Shown: positions 38,301 to 47,672 of the stretch, one piece after another
Numbering within the stretch: position 1 is the first letter of the stretch
Layout: every line of letters begins with the position of its first letter
DNA from: Aquimarina megaterium XH134
GTDB taxonomy: Bacteria > Bacteroidota > Bacteroidia > Flavobacteriales > Flavobacteriaceae
DNA: 64,000 bases
Assembly (NCBI RefSeq): GCF_000520975.1
Contig: NZ_JACB01000035.1
Location: 62,001 to 126,000 of the forward strand
Reading direction: 5' to 3'
Program-made: the position numbers and the translations under genes
The notes under the pieces: model-generated
Database searches by the model: none
Seen by the model: only the letters and a program-made list of their open reading frames with translations
Told to the model about the DNA's origin: nothing

Positions 38301-39053
38301 ATGAGAAAAAAAATTGTAGCCGGAAACTGGAAAATGAATAAGAATCTGGCAGAAACCAAGACATTGCTATCTGAGTTAACAACCAAACTTAAAGCATCGT
38401 CTGAAGCAAAAATTATTGTAGCACCTACATTTACCAACCTGTATAGTGCAACTGAAGTTTTAAAATCCTCAGAAATTACCGTTGCCGCACAAAATATGCA
38501 TGAAGCAGAAAATGGTGCATATACAGGAGAAATTTCTGCAGATATGCTTAAAAATATTGGAGTAGAGACTGTAATTTTGGGACATAGTGAGCGTAGAGCT
38601 TATTTTGGAGAAACAGATCAATTACTAGCTCATAAAGTTAATACAGCATTACAACATGAGATGACTATAATTTTCTGTTTTGGAGAAGAATTGCAAGATC
38701 GAAAAAGTGATAATCATTTCTCTGTTGTAGAACAGCAATTAAAAAATGGCCTTTTTCATATTGATAAAGCAAACTGGAAAAATGTAATCCTTGCATACGA
38801 ACCAGTTTGGGCAATAGGAACAGGAGAAACTGCATCTCCAGAACAAGCTCAGGAAATGCACGCGTTTATAAGAAAAACCATAGCGAATACCTATGATCAG
38901 GAAACTGCCGATGAGGTTTCTATTTTATATGGTGGAAGTGTAAAACCTAATAATGCTCAGGAAATTTTTGCAAAAACCGATGTAGATGGAGGATTAATAG
39001 GAGGAGCTTCATTAGATGCGGAAAATTTTTCTGCAATAGTAAATGCTATTTAA
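38301..39053 (+). CDS. tpiA: Triosephosphate isomerase
   Basis: Interconverts dihydroxyacetone phosphate and glyceraldehyde 3-phosphate. The 250-residue TIM barrel has all catalytic residues: GNWKMN (Asn/Lys), GHSERRAYFGE (His), and AYEPVWAIGTGETA (Glu), with the phosphate loop LYGGSVKPNNAQ and GLIGGASLDAENF. It is followed by a strong terminator. Confidence 0.98.
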   Translation: MRKKIVAGNWKMNKNLAETKTLLSELTTKLKASSEAKIIVAPTFTNLYSATEVLKSSEITVAAQNMHEAENGAYTGEISADMLKNIGVETVILGHSERRAYFGETDQLLAHKVNTALQHEMTIIFCFGEELQDRKSDNHFSVVEQQLKNGLFHIDKANWKNVILAYEPVWAIGTGETASPEQAQEMHAFIRKTIANTYDQETADEVSILYGGSVKPNNAQEIFAKTDVDGGLIGGASLDAENFSAIVNAI

Positions 39054-39070
39054 GAATTAACAGAATGCAT

Positions 39071-39107
39071 AAAAGCACCCCATGGTAAGATGGGGTGCTT
39101 TTTTTTA
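39071..39107 (+). terminator. Terminator after tpiA
   Basis: AAAAGCACCCCAT (39071-39083) and ATGGGGTGCTTTT (39090-39102) form a 13-bp perfect stem with a 6-base loop and continue into a run of T. Confidence 0.9.
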
Positions 39108-39117
39108 AGATTTACTT

Positions 39118-39151
39118 TTGATACCAACATTAAGGTAAAAGAGTAACTTTG
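39118..39151 (+). promoter_or_regulatory. Promoter of prmA (TTG-N23-TAACTTTG)
   Basis: TTG (39118-39120) and TAACTTTG (39144-39151), 23 bases apart, fit the Bacteroidota promoter consensus with the spacer at its upper limit. The prmA ATG follows at 39172. Confidence 0.55.
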
Positions 39152-39171
39152 CAAAATAATTAAAGATCAGT

Positions 39172-40011
39172 ATGTCGAATACAAAATACATTGGGTATTA
39201 TTTTAAGGTTTCACCGCTACAACCAGCTACAGAAATATTAATTGCAGAATTGGGATATGTTGGATTCGAAAGCTTTGTAGAAACCGAAAACGGAGTTAAT
39301 GCTTTTATTCAAAGTATAGAATGGGAAGAGAGTATTTTGGAAGGTGTTTATGTCTTAAATTCTGGAGAGTTTGATATAGAATATACCATTGAAGAAATAG
39401 AGCAAATAAACTGGAACAAAGAATGGGAAAAGAACTTTAATCCAATTGTTGTAGATGGTATTTGTAGTGTAAGAGCGCCTTTTCATGAAAAACCAAATAC
39501 AAAATATGATATTATTATAGAACCCAAAATGTCTTTTGGTACAGGGCATCATGAGACTACACATATGATGATCCAACATATTTTGAAAACTGACCTAAAT
39601 GATAAAACAGTATTGGATATGGGATGCGGTACTGGGGTTTTGGCTATTCTTGCTAAAATGAGAGGTGCCGGACCTACAGATGCTATCGATATTGATAATT
39701 GGTGTTATTTAAATACCGTAGAAAATGTAGAGCGTAATAATTGTGAAGATATTACTGCGTATGAGGGTGATGCCTCACTTTTATCAGGAAAAAAATATGA
39801 TGTTATTATTGCTAATATCAATCGCAATATATTACTAAATGACATTCAACAATATATGAAATCTTTAAACCCCAAGGGCAAATTATTTTTGAGCGGGTTT
39901 TATAAAGAAGATTTAGATATGATTACAGAAGAATGTACAAAGAATCATCTTGATTTTATAGAAAATTTCAATAGAAATAATTGGATAGCAGCGTCTTATG
40001 AGTTAAAATAA
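39172..40011 (+). CDS. prmA: Ribosomal protein L11 methyltransferase
   Basis: Adds methyl groups to L11 using S-adenosylmethionine. The 279-residue protein has an N-terminal L11-binding domain (1-85) and a class I methyltransferase domain with FGTGHHETTHMMIQ, VLDMGCGTGVLAILA (motif I, about 148-162), and DVIIANINRNILL (motif IV, in place of NPPY). The clpS gene lies 62 bases downstream on the same strand but with its own -7 box. Confidence 0.95.
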   Translation: MSNTKYIGYYFKVSPLQPATEILIAELGYVGFESFVETENGVNAFIQSIEWEESILEGVYVLNSGEFDIEYTIEEIEQINWNKEWEKNFNPIVVDGICSVRAPFHEKPNTKYDIIIEPKMSFGTGHHETTHMMIQHILKTDLNDKTVLDMGCGTGVLAILAKMRGAGPTDAIDIDNWCYLNTVENVERNNCEDITAYEGDASLLSGKKYDVIIANINRNILLNDIQQYMKSLNPKGKLFLSGFYKEDLDMITEECTKNHLDFIENFNRNNWIAASYELK

Positions 40012-40045
40012 TCTTTTAATTAATGCATATAATACTCTAAGTTAT

Positions 40046-40053
40046 TATATTTG
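40046..40053 (+). promoter_or_regulatory. -7 box (TATATTTG) of clpS
   Basis: TATATTTG fits TAnnTTTG, 21 bases before the clpS ATG; no clear -33 TTG. Confidence 0.45.
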
Positions 40054-40073
40054 CATAAAACAATTACCCCCTT

Positions 40074-40349
40074 ATGAGTACCCAGGAGAAAGTTTTAGAA
40101 GAAGTTTTAGAAAAATCTGTTGACCAAAGCAATAACGAGATTGTTTTGTATAATGATGATGTAAACACATTTGATCATGTTATAGAAACTCTTATTTATA
40201 CTTGTGAACATACACCGGTACAAGCAGAGCAATGTGCTATGTTAGTGCACTATAAAGGAAAATGTACTGTAAAAACAGGTGTTTACGAAGAATTAGTACC
40301 GCGATGTTCCAAATTATTAGATGCAGGTCTTAGCGCAGAGATTGTGTGA
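40074..40349 (+). CDS. clpS: ATP-dependent Clp protease adaptor ClpS
   Basis: Delivers N-degron substrates to ClpA-type unfoldases. The 91-residue protein has a flexible N arm and the ClpS core with IVLYNDDVNTFDHVIETLI (about 23-41), the N-end-rule pocket signature, and EQCAMLVHYKGKCTVKTG. Note Cys in positions often held by Ala or His. It is monocistronic, ending at a hairpin. Confidence 0.95.
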   Translation: MSTQEKVLEEVLEKSVDQSNNEIVLYNDDVNTFDHVIETLIYTCEHTPVQAEQCAMLVHYKGKCTVKTGVYEELVPRCSKLLDAGLSAEIV

Positions 40350-40897
40350 TCGAATATAGATTAAAATTTTTCTATTTATAACATTATAAGTCCATATTAT
40401 GGACTTTTTTTATGCCCTAAATTTTGTCACTAAGAATAGATTAGATACTAAAGTTGTTTCATATGAATATGTTTTTTTAATTTTTGTTAAATATTTAAAA
40501 TGTAATTTTTTAAAACTTAAACTTTATGATATGTAGGAAAAAACTTTCTACATCTTGTGCTTTTGATATTTAATTAAGTTTTCTTTAACATCCCTATTCA
40601 TCTCTTGCTTTAACACCTTGTTAACATATTACGGTGATATAAGAATTGTGTATTTGATCGATTTTTTGTGTTATTTTAAAATTGCGTTTTTTGCATTTTC
40701 TTTAGAAGAATCTTACGGTTTTACCGTATTTACAACAAATAGTTTAAAAAATTAACTAATTTTTACAAAAAAATATCATATCTTCAAACCGCAAAAATTT
40801 AGAAAAGTTCAAAGCTTTCTACATAATTGTATTTAAAATAGAGCATAACTACTCTATTTTTAGTTTTTAATAACTACACAAATTCAACTTAATTAAA
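40350..40897. other. Intergenic region between clpS and the metalloprotease gene
   Basis: 548 AT-rich bases. The first 60 hold the clpS terminator. The rest has no ORF, repeat or clear promoter that I can support, apart from a weak ACGGTTTTACCGT palindrome near 40714. Confidence 0.6.
40388..40410 (+). terminator. Terminator after clpS
   Basis: AAGTCCATA and TATGGACTT form a 9-bp stem around a single T (40388-40406), or a shorter stem with a larger loop, followed by a T-run. Confidence 0.7.
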
Positions 40898-41749
40898 ATG
40901 AAAAAAATCAAAGTATTAGCGCTTTGCGCTATCGTTGCAGGATTTACAACATCCTGTGAAAAAAAAGAGGTTTCTAACGAGACACAACCAGAAGCTGTTA
41001 CAGAACAAGTTTCAAAAGCTCACATTCAAGCATTACATGATGCAGGAGTGAATGCTACTGGAGCAGAATATGTAACGGTAAAACATCCTGATGGGTCAGT
41101 AGAAAATGCTATACAATCTAGCGACCTTATTTTAGCAATTAATAAATTGGCAGAACAAAAACTGGCAGAAATAGAAAATGGGAACAAGCAGTACAGAACA
41201 AATAACCTTGTATCTAGTGGTAATAGAAACATTAGTATTATCGGATATACAGGATCTGGATATGCTTTAACCAGTAAAATGCGTACAGGACTTCAGTGGG
41301 CTGTTAACAATTATAATGCATTAAATAATACACTAAGTTTCAGTCTATCTTTTGCAGCATCTACCAGTGCTGATATGGTAGTATATAATAATGGTGCTTC
41401 GGGTGCAGGAGGATCTGCTGGTTTCCCTAGTGGAGGAAGACCATATAAGTGGATTCAGATTAATGCAGGTAGCAACAGTTTAAGTAATAATGCTATGGAG
41501 CATTTGATGGGTCATGAAATGGGACACTGTTTAGGATTCAGACATACTGATTATGCTCGAAGAAGATGTGATAACAGTAATGAAGGATCTGCTGGTATAG
41601 GGGCTATCCATATTCCAGGAACTCCAACTGCTAATCGTTGGGGACAAAGTGGTTTAGATACAGATTCTATTATGATCTCTTGCTTCGATGGTGGTGAAGA
41701 TGGAGAATTTTCGAATTATGACAGAACTGCTTTAAACTATCTGTATTAA
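40898..41749 (+). CDS. M57-like zinc metalloprotease lipoprotein
   Basis: A 283-residue predicted lipoprotein (MKKIKVLALC...GFTTSC, Cys20) with an N-terminal pro-like part (about 21-110) and a metzincin-type catalytic domain. The zinc site HEMGHCLGFRH (206-216) is a complete H-E-x2-H-x2-G-x2-H motif. Nearby SNEGSAGIGAIHIPGTP and DSIMISCFDGG include the Met-turn-like IM. It resembles the M57 dual-action HEIGH metallopeptidase group. It should work at the cell surface or periplasm. Substrate unknown. Confidence 0.85.
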   Translation: MKKIKVLALCAIVAGFTTSCEKKEVSNETQPEAVTEQVSKAHIQALHDAGVNATGAEYVTVKHPDGSVENAIQSSDLILAINKLAEQKLAEIENGNKQYRTNNLVSSGNRNISIIGYTGSGYALTSKMRTGLQWAVNNYNALNNTLSFSLSFAASTSADMVVYNNGASGAGGSAGFPSGGRPYKWIQINAGSNSLSNNAMEHLMGHEMGHCLGFRHTDYARRRCDNSNEGSAGIGAIHIPGTPTANRWGQSGLDTDSIMISCFDGGEDGEFSNYDRTALNYLY

Positions 41750-41782
41750 GAATTAGTTATAGATAAGCTTTGAACTTTTTAT

Positions 41783-41815
41783 AAAAGCCATCCTGTTAAC
41801 TAGGGATGGCTTTTT
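41783..41815. terminator. Terminator between convergent metalloprotease and barrel genes
   Basis: AAAAGCCATCCT (41783-41794) pairs with AGGGATGGCTTTT (41802-41814) with a loop of about 7 bases and one mismatch. It is followed by TT on the plus strand and is A-rich on the other side. Confidence 0.8.
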
Positions 41816-41837
41816 CATTTATACAGTTTTTGTTTTT

Positions 41838-43046
41838 TTAGAAATATTTAGAAATAGAGATTCTAAAAAAACTATCTTCTCTAAAATTAGATAAGATCAA
41901 TTCATTATCATCAATTTCATTAAAAATACGGGCTTCAATTGCTGCAGTCCAGCTATTACCAAAACGTCTTGAAGCTTCGAGGCTAAAAATAGTAGTACTA
42001 GATTCTAGATCCGTAATTCCCCCGATTAGTATTGATGTATCCTGGGTATCATTAAAAGCAATACGGCTTCCGAAAAACACATCATTTTGTAATGCATTTA
42101 GCGCTAGTTCGTCTCGTTCGTCATATAAATACTCTCCTAGAACTCCGATATCAAGTCCATTTCCATCAATATTAGAAAATGTATATTCGAGGCCAGCTAC
42201 CATGGCAAAGAAATCCTGAGCATCTGCATGGCGATAAATAGATTCTAGTTTCCATAAAAAAGCGTCATGGGTAATTTGCAAATCTAGACCGGTTTGATGT
42301 ATTACGGGATAAAAAGCATTGATATTTCCTGTGGTATCAAATATAAAAAGAGGCTCTCTACCGGTTCCATAAAAATGAGAGATACCAATATCGAAAATAT
42401 CAAAATAGTGTTTCCAGCGAATAGCAACATCCTGTCTCCATTCTTCTGCGCTACTTTCATAATTCAGGTCATCTTTATCAATTACTACCGGGAACCGTAA
42501 TCTTCCTTTTTTACCAGAGAAAGTGCGTTTACGATGATAAGGGAGATAAAAGAAATCAAAAGTTCCAAATTTTTCGGTTATCCATGTAAACTGAGCCATG
42601 GGTTGGCCCAATTTTTCTTCTCCATCAAAAGATTCAACAGCATCGGTTTGATTAATGATATCTACCAAATGATTGCTTTCTGCAACACCCCAATAGACCT
42701 TTTTGAGTCCAAGATTAAATTCCCAGTTTTTTTTAGCTTTTTGATAATAAAGTTCTCGTATATCCCAATGTGTTCGCTCATCATCAACATCTAGTCTAAA
42801 AAAACCTTTAAAGTTGATGCTTTCATATCCGGCATTCCATTCGGCTTTATATTCTGGTTGTATTGCCAGAGAAGGAAAATGATCTTCCTGATCTTCAAAA
42901 AGAGCATTATCATAGAAATAACGATATTCTCCTTCTAATTCTAACTCAAAATCATGATTTACCTTTTTAGCCGTTTCATTTTGAGCATATATTGTATTAC
43001 CAATGCATAATAGCAGAATTATGTAATAGATAGATTTAATCTTCAT
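41838..43046 (-). CDS. Outer-membrane beta-barrel protein (DUF1302/porin-like)
   Basis: A 402-residue protein with a signal peptide (about 1-22, ending IYAQ) and alternating strands to a C-terminal aromatic residue (ISKYF), as in outer-membrane barrels. The segment LGLKKVYWGVAESNHLVDII (about 112-131) resembles the G-x-Q-V-x-W-G-E-x-x-x-x-x-x-I-x-V-I-N signature of DUF1302-type proteins. It is the last gene of a minus-strand set with LolA-like and MMPL genes, so it probably forms the outer-membrane part of that export route. Confidence 0.7.
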   Translation of the reverse strand: MKIKSIYYIILLLCIGNTIYAQNETAKKVNHDFELELEGEYRYFYDNALFEDQEDHFPSLAIQPEYKAEWNAGYESINFKGFFRLDVDDERTHWDIRELYYQKAKKNWEFNLGLKKVYWGVAESNHLVDIINQTDAVESFDGEEKLGQPMAQFTWITEKFGTFDFFYLPYHRKRTFSGKKGRLRFPVVIDKDDLNYESSAEEWRQDVAIRWKHYFDIFDIGISHFYGTGREPLFIFDTTGNINAFYPVIHQTGLDLQITHDAFLWKLESIYRHADAQDFFAMVAGLEYTFSNIDGNGLDIGVLGEYLYDERDELALNALQNDVFFGSRIAFNDTQDTSILIGGITDLESSTTIFSLEASRRFGNSWTAAIEARIFNEIDDNELILSNFREDSFFRISISKYF

Positions 43047-43327
43047 GTATTCGTTTTTTTATTTTCTGGCCTTTAACCAGACTAAGAACTGTGATCAATG
43101 TTCTAATATTGATGATAAAAAGTAAAGCAATAAAAAACGGGTTTTGATATGCGTAATACGATCTGATTAAGCAAAAGCTAAAAAAGATTCGTATTGCTAT
43201 TGTTTATTTTGTATAAGGAAAAACACAAGACCTGGTTGCGATAACAATAAAGATTCAGTAAAGTAACCAAAAGAACTACTATTAGATATCACACAAAATT
43301 AGCCTTGTGTTTTTCATTTATTTAAAT

Positions 43328-44101
43328 TTATTGCCCTGCCCGTTTTAGAGCAACTTGAGTAAAATCTTCATCAGCAAGTGCTGCTTCAAAATTATAGTCA
43401 CTAAATTTTAATACGGTTTCTTTATTACTTTGGTGATTTACCATATGAAGAGTTAATGCTCTCCAGAATTTTCCTTTATACAATTTATAATCACTATAGG
43501 TAAGCGTTTTGAGTAGTGAGTTTTTACGATCATAGAATTCGACCTTTTCTATTCGATATCCTTTGTCTTTATTGTAAGTAACAATCCTTCTTGTGTAACC
43601 AGATTTTGGATCAACCGGATCCTGCTCTACGATTAATAAATTTCCTTTTTCTTCCAGAAATTTGTAGCTGTACTTTTCTACTTCTTGAGAAGAAAGATCC
43701 TCATATGCAAATTCACTACCTACAAATGGGCCTGATTTGTTATTAGAAGATATTCTTTTTACTCTTTTGATCGAAGGTAAGAAAAGCCATTGATCATCTG
43801 CTCCAATTTTATGAGTAAAAGTTAATGTCGAGGTTCCTTTCACATCTTTTGGGCTATTAAAAACAATCAAAGATTTGTCACCATCTGTTGTTTGTTCTAA
43901 AGTTCGGGTAATTAATAACCGTTCACTGGTTTGTCCATTTTTATTTTTTAGGGTCATTTTTAGGTTTACAATAGAGCTATTGAAACCCTGATCTGCCTGA
44001 TCTGCTGCTTTAGCAATTTGCAAACCTCGTTCTTCTGCATTTTGTGCTGTTAAAGTTATAGTACTTAGTACTGCAAGTCCAGCTAAAATTAATGTTCTCA
44101 T
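43328..44101 (-). CDS. LolA-like outer membrane lipoprotein-sorting protein
   Basis: A 257-residue periplasmic protein with a signal peptide (about 1-20, ending LTAQ). The core WLFLPSIKRVKRISSNNKSG and FVGSEFAYEDLSSQEVEKY is typical of the PF17131-type sorting proteins that are found beside MMPL transporters. It lies 30 bases after the MMPL gene on the same strand. I infer a periplasmic carrier for a lipid or lipoprotein handed over by the MMPL protein. Confidence 0.85.
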   Translation of the reverse strand: MRTLILAGLAVLSTITLTAQNAEERGLQIAKAADQADQGFNSSIVNLKMTLKNKNGQTSERLLITRTLEQTTDGDKSLIVFNSPKDVKGTSTLTFTHKIGADDQWLFLPSIKRVKRISSNNKSGPFVGSEFAYEDLSSQEVEKYSYKFLEEKGNLLIVEQDPVDPKSGYTRRIVTYNKDKGYRIEKVEFYDRKNSLLKTLTYSDYKLYKGKFWRALTLHMVNHQSNKETVLKFSDYNFEAALADEDFTQVALKRAGQ

Positions 44102-44130
44102 AGTAATAGATTCTTTATTGTTTTTATTTA

Positions 44131-46518
44131 TTATTTATCAAGTTGCATTTGTGGTTCTAATTCTTTTACTGGTGTTTCTGTAGTAACCTTATCTTTTTTA
44201 CTAATAAGAATTAGTAGAGCGGGCAGTAATATAAAGTCGATAATTAAGGCCGACAGAATAATAATAACCGTAATTCTCGCCATATAGCTATTTAAAGCGA
44301 ATGATGAGGTGGATAGCACAGCAAACCCAGCCAGGAGTACCACTGTAGTAGTTACTAGTGCTTTTCCGACGGTTTCAAACGCATAGATAACCGCTTGCCT
44401 GGCATCATAGCCTAATTCTCTTCGAGCTCTTAAGAATTTACTCATAAAATGAACAGTATCATCTACTATTATTCCTAGAGTCATCCCGAAAACGATAACC
44501 ATTCCTGTATTAATTTGAGCTTTGTACATTGCCCAAAATCCAAACCCGATAAAAACTGGAGTAACATTAGGAATGATACTTAGAAGACCAAGTTTAAAAT
44601 TTCTTAGTGCGAACATTAATACCAGAGAGATCAGTATTAGCGCAATTATATTTCCTTTAAGCATGCTATCTGCTTGTCTAAAGCCTAATTTAGAAAACAT
44701 AAGAGTAGGGCTTACTCCAATAGTATGCATAGGTTTTGGAGTATTATCCTGTAACCATTTTTCGGCTCTTTTTGAAAAAGCAATCATCTCGGCACTAGAG
44801 ATATTCTGCAGTGTTATAGTGACCCGGCTTTCAGATTTATCTACATTAATTTGATTATTAAGATCTAATCCAAATGGTAAAGAAAGCTCATATAGCAATA
44901 AATACTGTGCTGCTTCTTCACGACTATTAGGAACCCTATAATAAGATTCATTATCTCCGTGCATTGATCGATTTACTCTTCGGGCAACCTCACTAAATGC
45001 GTTTACATGTATCACTTCGGGTTGTTCGTTAAGCCAATCTTCAAAATCATTTAATTTTTTAAGATACTCTGGGTTATTGATCCCTCCACTTTCTCCACTT
45101 CCAACAGAGAATTCAACATTATAAATTCCGGTTAAGTTTTCGCTTATATAATCAGTATCACTTCTAAATTGTACTGTTTCATCAAAATAGTTGATGAACT
45201 CATCATTAAATCGATTTTTGGTAGCCAGAAATGTAAAGGCACCAATTACTATTATAGAGATTATTGCAAGTTTTGTAGGTTGTTTTGCTACAAAATGCCC
45301 AAGATTAGTATACCAGCTCGATTTTTCTATAAGAATACCTTTCTTTTCTTTAACCTTTACAGGAAGAACTGCCATAAGTGCTGGTAATGCTGTAGTAGAA
45401 TAGAAAAAGGCCATTGTCATTCCAAAAGCGGTAATATTTCCTAAGTCCCAAAACGGAGGTACATCCCCAAAATTCATGGTTAAGAAACCTATAACCGTAG
45501 TTAAACTTGTGATGAAAACCGGCATGAAGTTAAGACGCATAGATTCGACAAGAGCATCCTTTTTTGTATATCCATCTTTACGCATTTTTTGGAGCATAGT
45601 AATCAGGATATGAATACTATCTGCCACAGCCAAAGTTAATATCATTGTTGGGAAAACAGAAGATGGCGGAGTGAGCTTAATTCCCATAATCCCTACAAAA
45701 CCAATTGCACTCATAATAGAAAATAGTACAACAATTAACGTAGCTAGGGTGCTAAAAAAGTTTCTTGTGAGAATGAGTGTAGTTAAGATTACAATAACCA
45801 ACATAATCAGGGTTAACATCATATCTCTCATTGAAGATTCGAAGAAAGCAGTATTAAGAGGTACCAATCCCGATGAGTGTATCTGAAAATTCGGATATTT
45901 TTCTTGAAAATCAGAAATTGATTTTCTAACAAAAGCAGTCACTTCTGGTATCTCCTTGGCACTATCTTTTCCTGGTAGTCGTACGGTTACATTAATTGCA
46001 GTAACACTTCCTTTTTCATTAAGCAGACGATTTACCAAAAGAGGTTCTTTCAATGCTTTTTCTTTAATCGATTTAATTTCTGAATCAGTTTTAGAGGCAG
46101 ATTCATAAGATAGATCGTCTACGTATAAATCGTCACCCTGGGCACTTGTATGCTGAAAATTTGTTACTGCATCTACACGAGAAGAGTAGGGGGTGTTCCA
46201 AGCTTCGGCCGTAAGTTCTTCTATAGCAATTAGGTTCTCTTTAGTAAATATATCGCCATTAGAAGGAGAAAGTACAATAACAATATTGTCATCCTTGGTG
46301 TATTTATCCTGCAAAGCGTCAAAAGCTTCGAGTTCTGGGTTAGATTCACTGAAAAATACGTGATAATCACCATCAAACTCCATATTACCTTGTGAACCAA
46401 GCCCCATCGCAATGACTAATGTGGAAATTAATACAGGCCATTTGAATTTGATTACAAATTCTGCCCATTTCTTTGCAAACGCATTGGTAGCGTTACCTGC
46501 TTTTTTTAGTGCATTCAT
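44131..46518 (-). CDS. MMPL/RND-superfamily lipid exporter
   Basis: A 795-residue inner-membrane transporter of the RND/MMPL superfamily with two copies of a six-helix unit, each preceded by a large periplasmic loop. Typical stretches are PTMILTLAVADSIHILIT (about 287-304) and MTLGIIVDDTVHFMSKFL (about 680-697), the helix-4 motifs with acidic residues. I start at the ATG at 46518: the ATG at 46560 would place a TetR operator inside the coding region. Export of a hydrophobic compound is inferred. Confidence 0.88.
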   Translation of the reverse strand: MNALKKAGNATNAFAKKWAEFVIKFKWPVLISTLVIAMGLGSQGNMEFDGDYHVFFSESNPELEAFDALQDKYTKDDNIVIVLSPSNGDIFTKENLIAIEELTAEAWNTPYSSRVDAVTNFQHTSAQGDDLYVDDLSYESASKTDSEIKSIKEKALKEPLLVNRLLNEKGSVTAINVTVRLPGKDSAKEIPEVTAFVRKSISDFQEKYPNFQIHSSGLVPLNTAFFESSMRDMMLTLIMLVIVILTTLILTRNFFSTLATLIVVLFSIMSAIGFVGIMGIKLTPPSSVFPTMILTLAVADSIHILITMLQKMRKDGYTKKDALVESMRLNFMPVFITSLTTVIGFLTMNFGDVPPFWDLGNITAFGMTMAFFYSTTALPALMAVLPVKVKEKKGILIEKSSWYTNLGHFVAKQPTKLAIISIIVIGAFTFLATKNRFNDEFINYFDETVQFRSDTDYISENLTGIYNVEFSVGSGESGGINNPEYLKKLNDFEDWLNEQPEVIHVNAFSEVARRVNRSMHGDNESYYRVPNSREEAAQYLLLYELSLPFGLDLNNQINVDKSESRVTITLQNISSAEMIAFSKRAEKWLQDNTPKPMHTIGVSPTLMFSKLGFRQADSMLKGNIIALILISLVLMFALRNFKLGLLSIIPNVTPVFIGFGFWAMYKAQINTGMVIVFGMTLGIIVDDTVHFMSKFLRARRELGYDARQAVIYAFETVGKALVTTTVVLLAGFAVLSTSSFALNSYMARITVIIILSALIIDFILLPALLILISKKDKVTTETPVKELEPQMQLDK

Positions 46519-46536
46519 ATAATTATTAGTTGTTAG

Positions 46537-46550
46537 TTGACCAGTCGACT
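46537..46550. promoter_or_regulatory. TetR operator site 1
   Basis: TTGACCAGTCGACT, 19 bases upstream of the chosen MMPL start. It overlaps a second perfect inverted repeat, ACTTGTAAT-AC-ATTACAAGT (46548-46567). The shared core GACCRGTCGWCT appears four times in this locus. Confidence 0.7.
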
Positions 46551-46669
46551 TGTAATACATTACAAGTTGATATGATACAGATTATTATAAGTTTTTATGT
46601 TTAGACGATTTGAGTATTGATATTAGGACATGGTCTTTGAAAAAAAATAAAAACATTTAGATTTTATAA

Positions 46670-46683
46670 TTGACCAGTCGACT
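46670..46683. promoter_or_regulatory. TetR operator site 2
   Basis: TTGACCAGTCGACT, identical to site 1 over 14 bases, in the middle of the TetR-MMPL spacer. Confidence 0.7.
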
Positions 46684-46750
46684 ATTTATATTGTTTGATT
46701 TACTAAATTATGGTTTACATCATACTTTAAGATTATTTAAATGTTAACAA

Positions 46751-46764
46751 TTGACCGGTCGTCT
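46751..46764. promoter_or_regulatory. TetR operator site 3
   Basis: TTGACCGGTCGTCT, differing from site 1 at two bases and containing the perfect palindrome GACCGGTC. It lies 20 bases past the TetR stop codon. Confidence 0.7.
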
Positions 46765-46783
46765 ATATATAATTCAAAAAAAA

Positions 46784-47389
46784 TTATTTTAAAAACAACT
46801 GCTGGGTCATATTCATTACATTATCCATCGGATAAGCACTTTGGGTCTCTTTCATAGTTGTCATTGCTCCTTTACCAGCATCTTCAATAAAATCTACCAT
46901 GTTTACTACATCAATCGAAGCATCTATTTCTCCTTGTTTTTGAGCTTCTATGGCAACAGTAATAATTTCTGCTTTTATTGTATCATGTTTTTCTAAGACT
47001 GCCTCTCTTATGTTTTCATTATGTTCGGCCATTTCATTACTTAGGTTACAGGCCATACATCCATTTTTGCATTCTAATTCTTTTTTTACTACTTCAATTC
47101 TGTACTCATAAAAATTAATCAGACGTTGTTTTGCAGAAAATGATTTGTCACGTAAAATTACTAGAGCAGGAGTAACCTGTGTTGTAAAATATTTGTCCAA
47201 AGCCTTAATTGCAAAATCTTCTTTACTATCAAAATAAAAGTAAAAAGAACCTTTAGGAACATCAGCTGCCTTAACAATGTCATTTACACTAGTACCATTG
47301 TAACCTTTAGACCAAATGATTTCCATCCCTTTTTCTAAAAGGTAATCGGCTTTGATCTCATGTTTTATGGTTTTCGACATCATTTCCAT
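46784..47389 (-). CDS. TetR-family repressor
   Basis: A 201-residue TetR protein: N-terminal helix-turn-helix SVNDIVKAADVPKGSFYFYF (about 36-55) and a C-terminal ligand domain with a Cys pair (CKNGCMACN, about 107-115) that could affect sensing. It lies directly upstream of the MMPL-LolA-barrel set on the same strand. Matching sites occur in its own upstream region and three times before the MMPL gene, so it most likely represses itself and the export genes. An alternative start is Met4 at 47380. Confidence 0.9.
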   Translation of the reverse strand: MEMMSKTIKHEIKADYLLEKGMEIIWSKGYNGTSVNDIVKAADVPKGSFYFYFDSKEDFAIKALDKYFTTQVTPALVILRDKSFSAKQRLINFYEYRIEVVKKELECKNGCMACNLSNEMAEHNENIREAVLEKHDTIKAEIITVAIEAQKQGEIDASIDVVNMVDFIEDAGKGAMTTMKETQSAYPMDNVMNMTQQLFLK

Positions 47390-47407
47390 TTTGGGACGAC
47401 AAAAATA

Positions 47408-47420
47408 TGACCAGTCGTCT
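47408..47420. promoter_or_regulatory. TetR operator site 4 (autoregulatory)
   Basis: TGACCAGTCGTCT, 18 bases upstream of the TetR start codon, the same element as sites 1-3. This position is typical for autorepression. Confidence 0.7.
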
Positions 47421-47672
47421 AGTAAAGCAAATTTTTTACTGTTAAAGTTTTCTTTATTTGGTGTAATTTATTGATTATTAATGTGTTGAAATATTTTAAT
47501 GTAAGGTGTATGTACAAAAATACTTTTACAGTTTATCATATAATCAATATTGCAAATTTATACTGTTTGCTATTATAATCTATGAAATTGTATCGATTTT
47601 TATCAAATTCTAGTGTATTTACCTCTGGTAAAGGAAAGAAAACAAGCGAAAATATGACCAATCACTTTAAAA

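Noticed and set aside
46519-46560. Upstream ATG of the MMPL gene
   Set aside because: It would place a TetR operator and part of another inverted repeat inside the coding sequence; the ATG at 46518 fits better.
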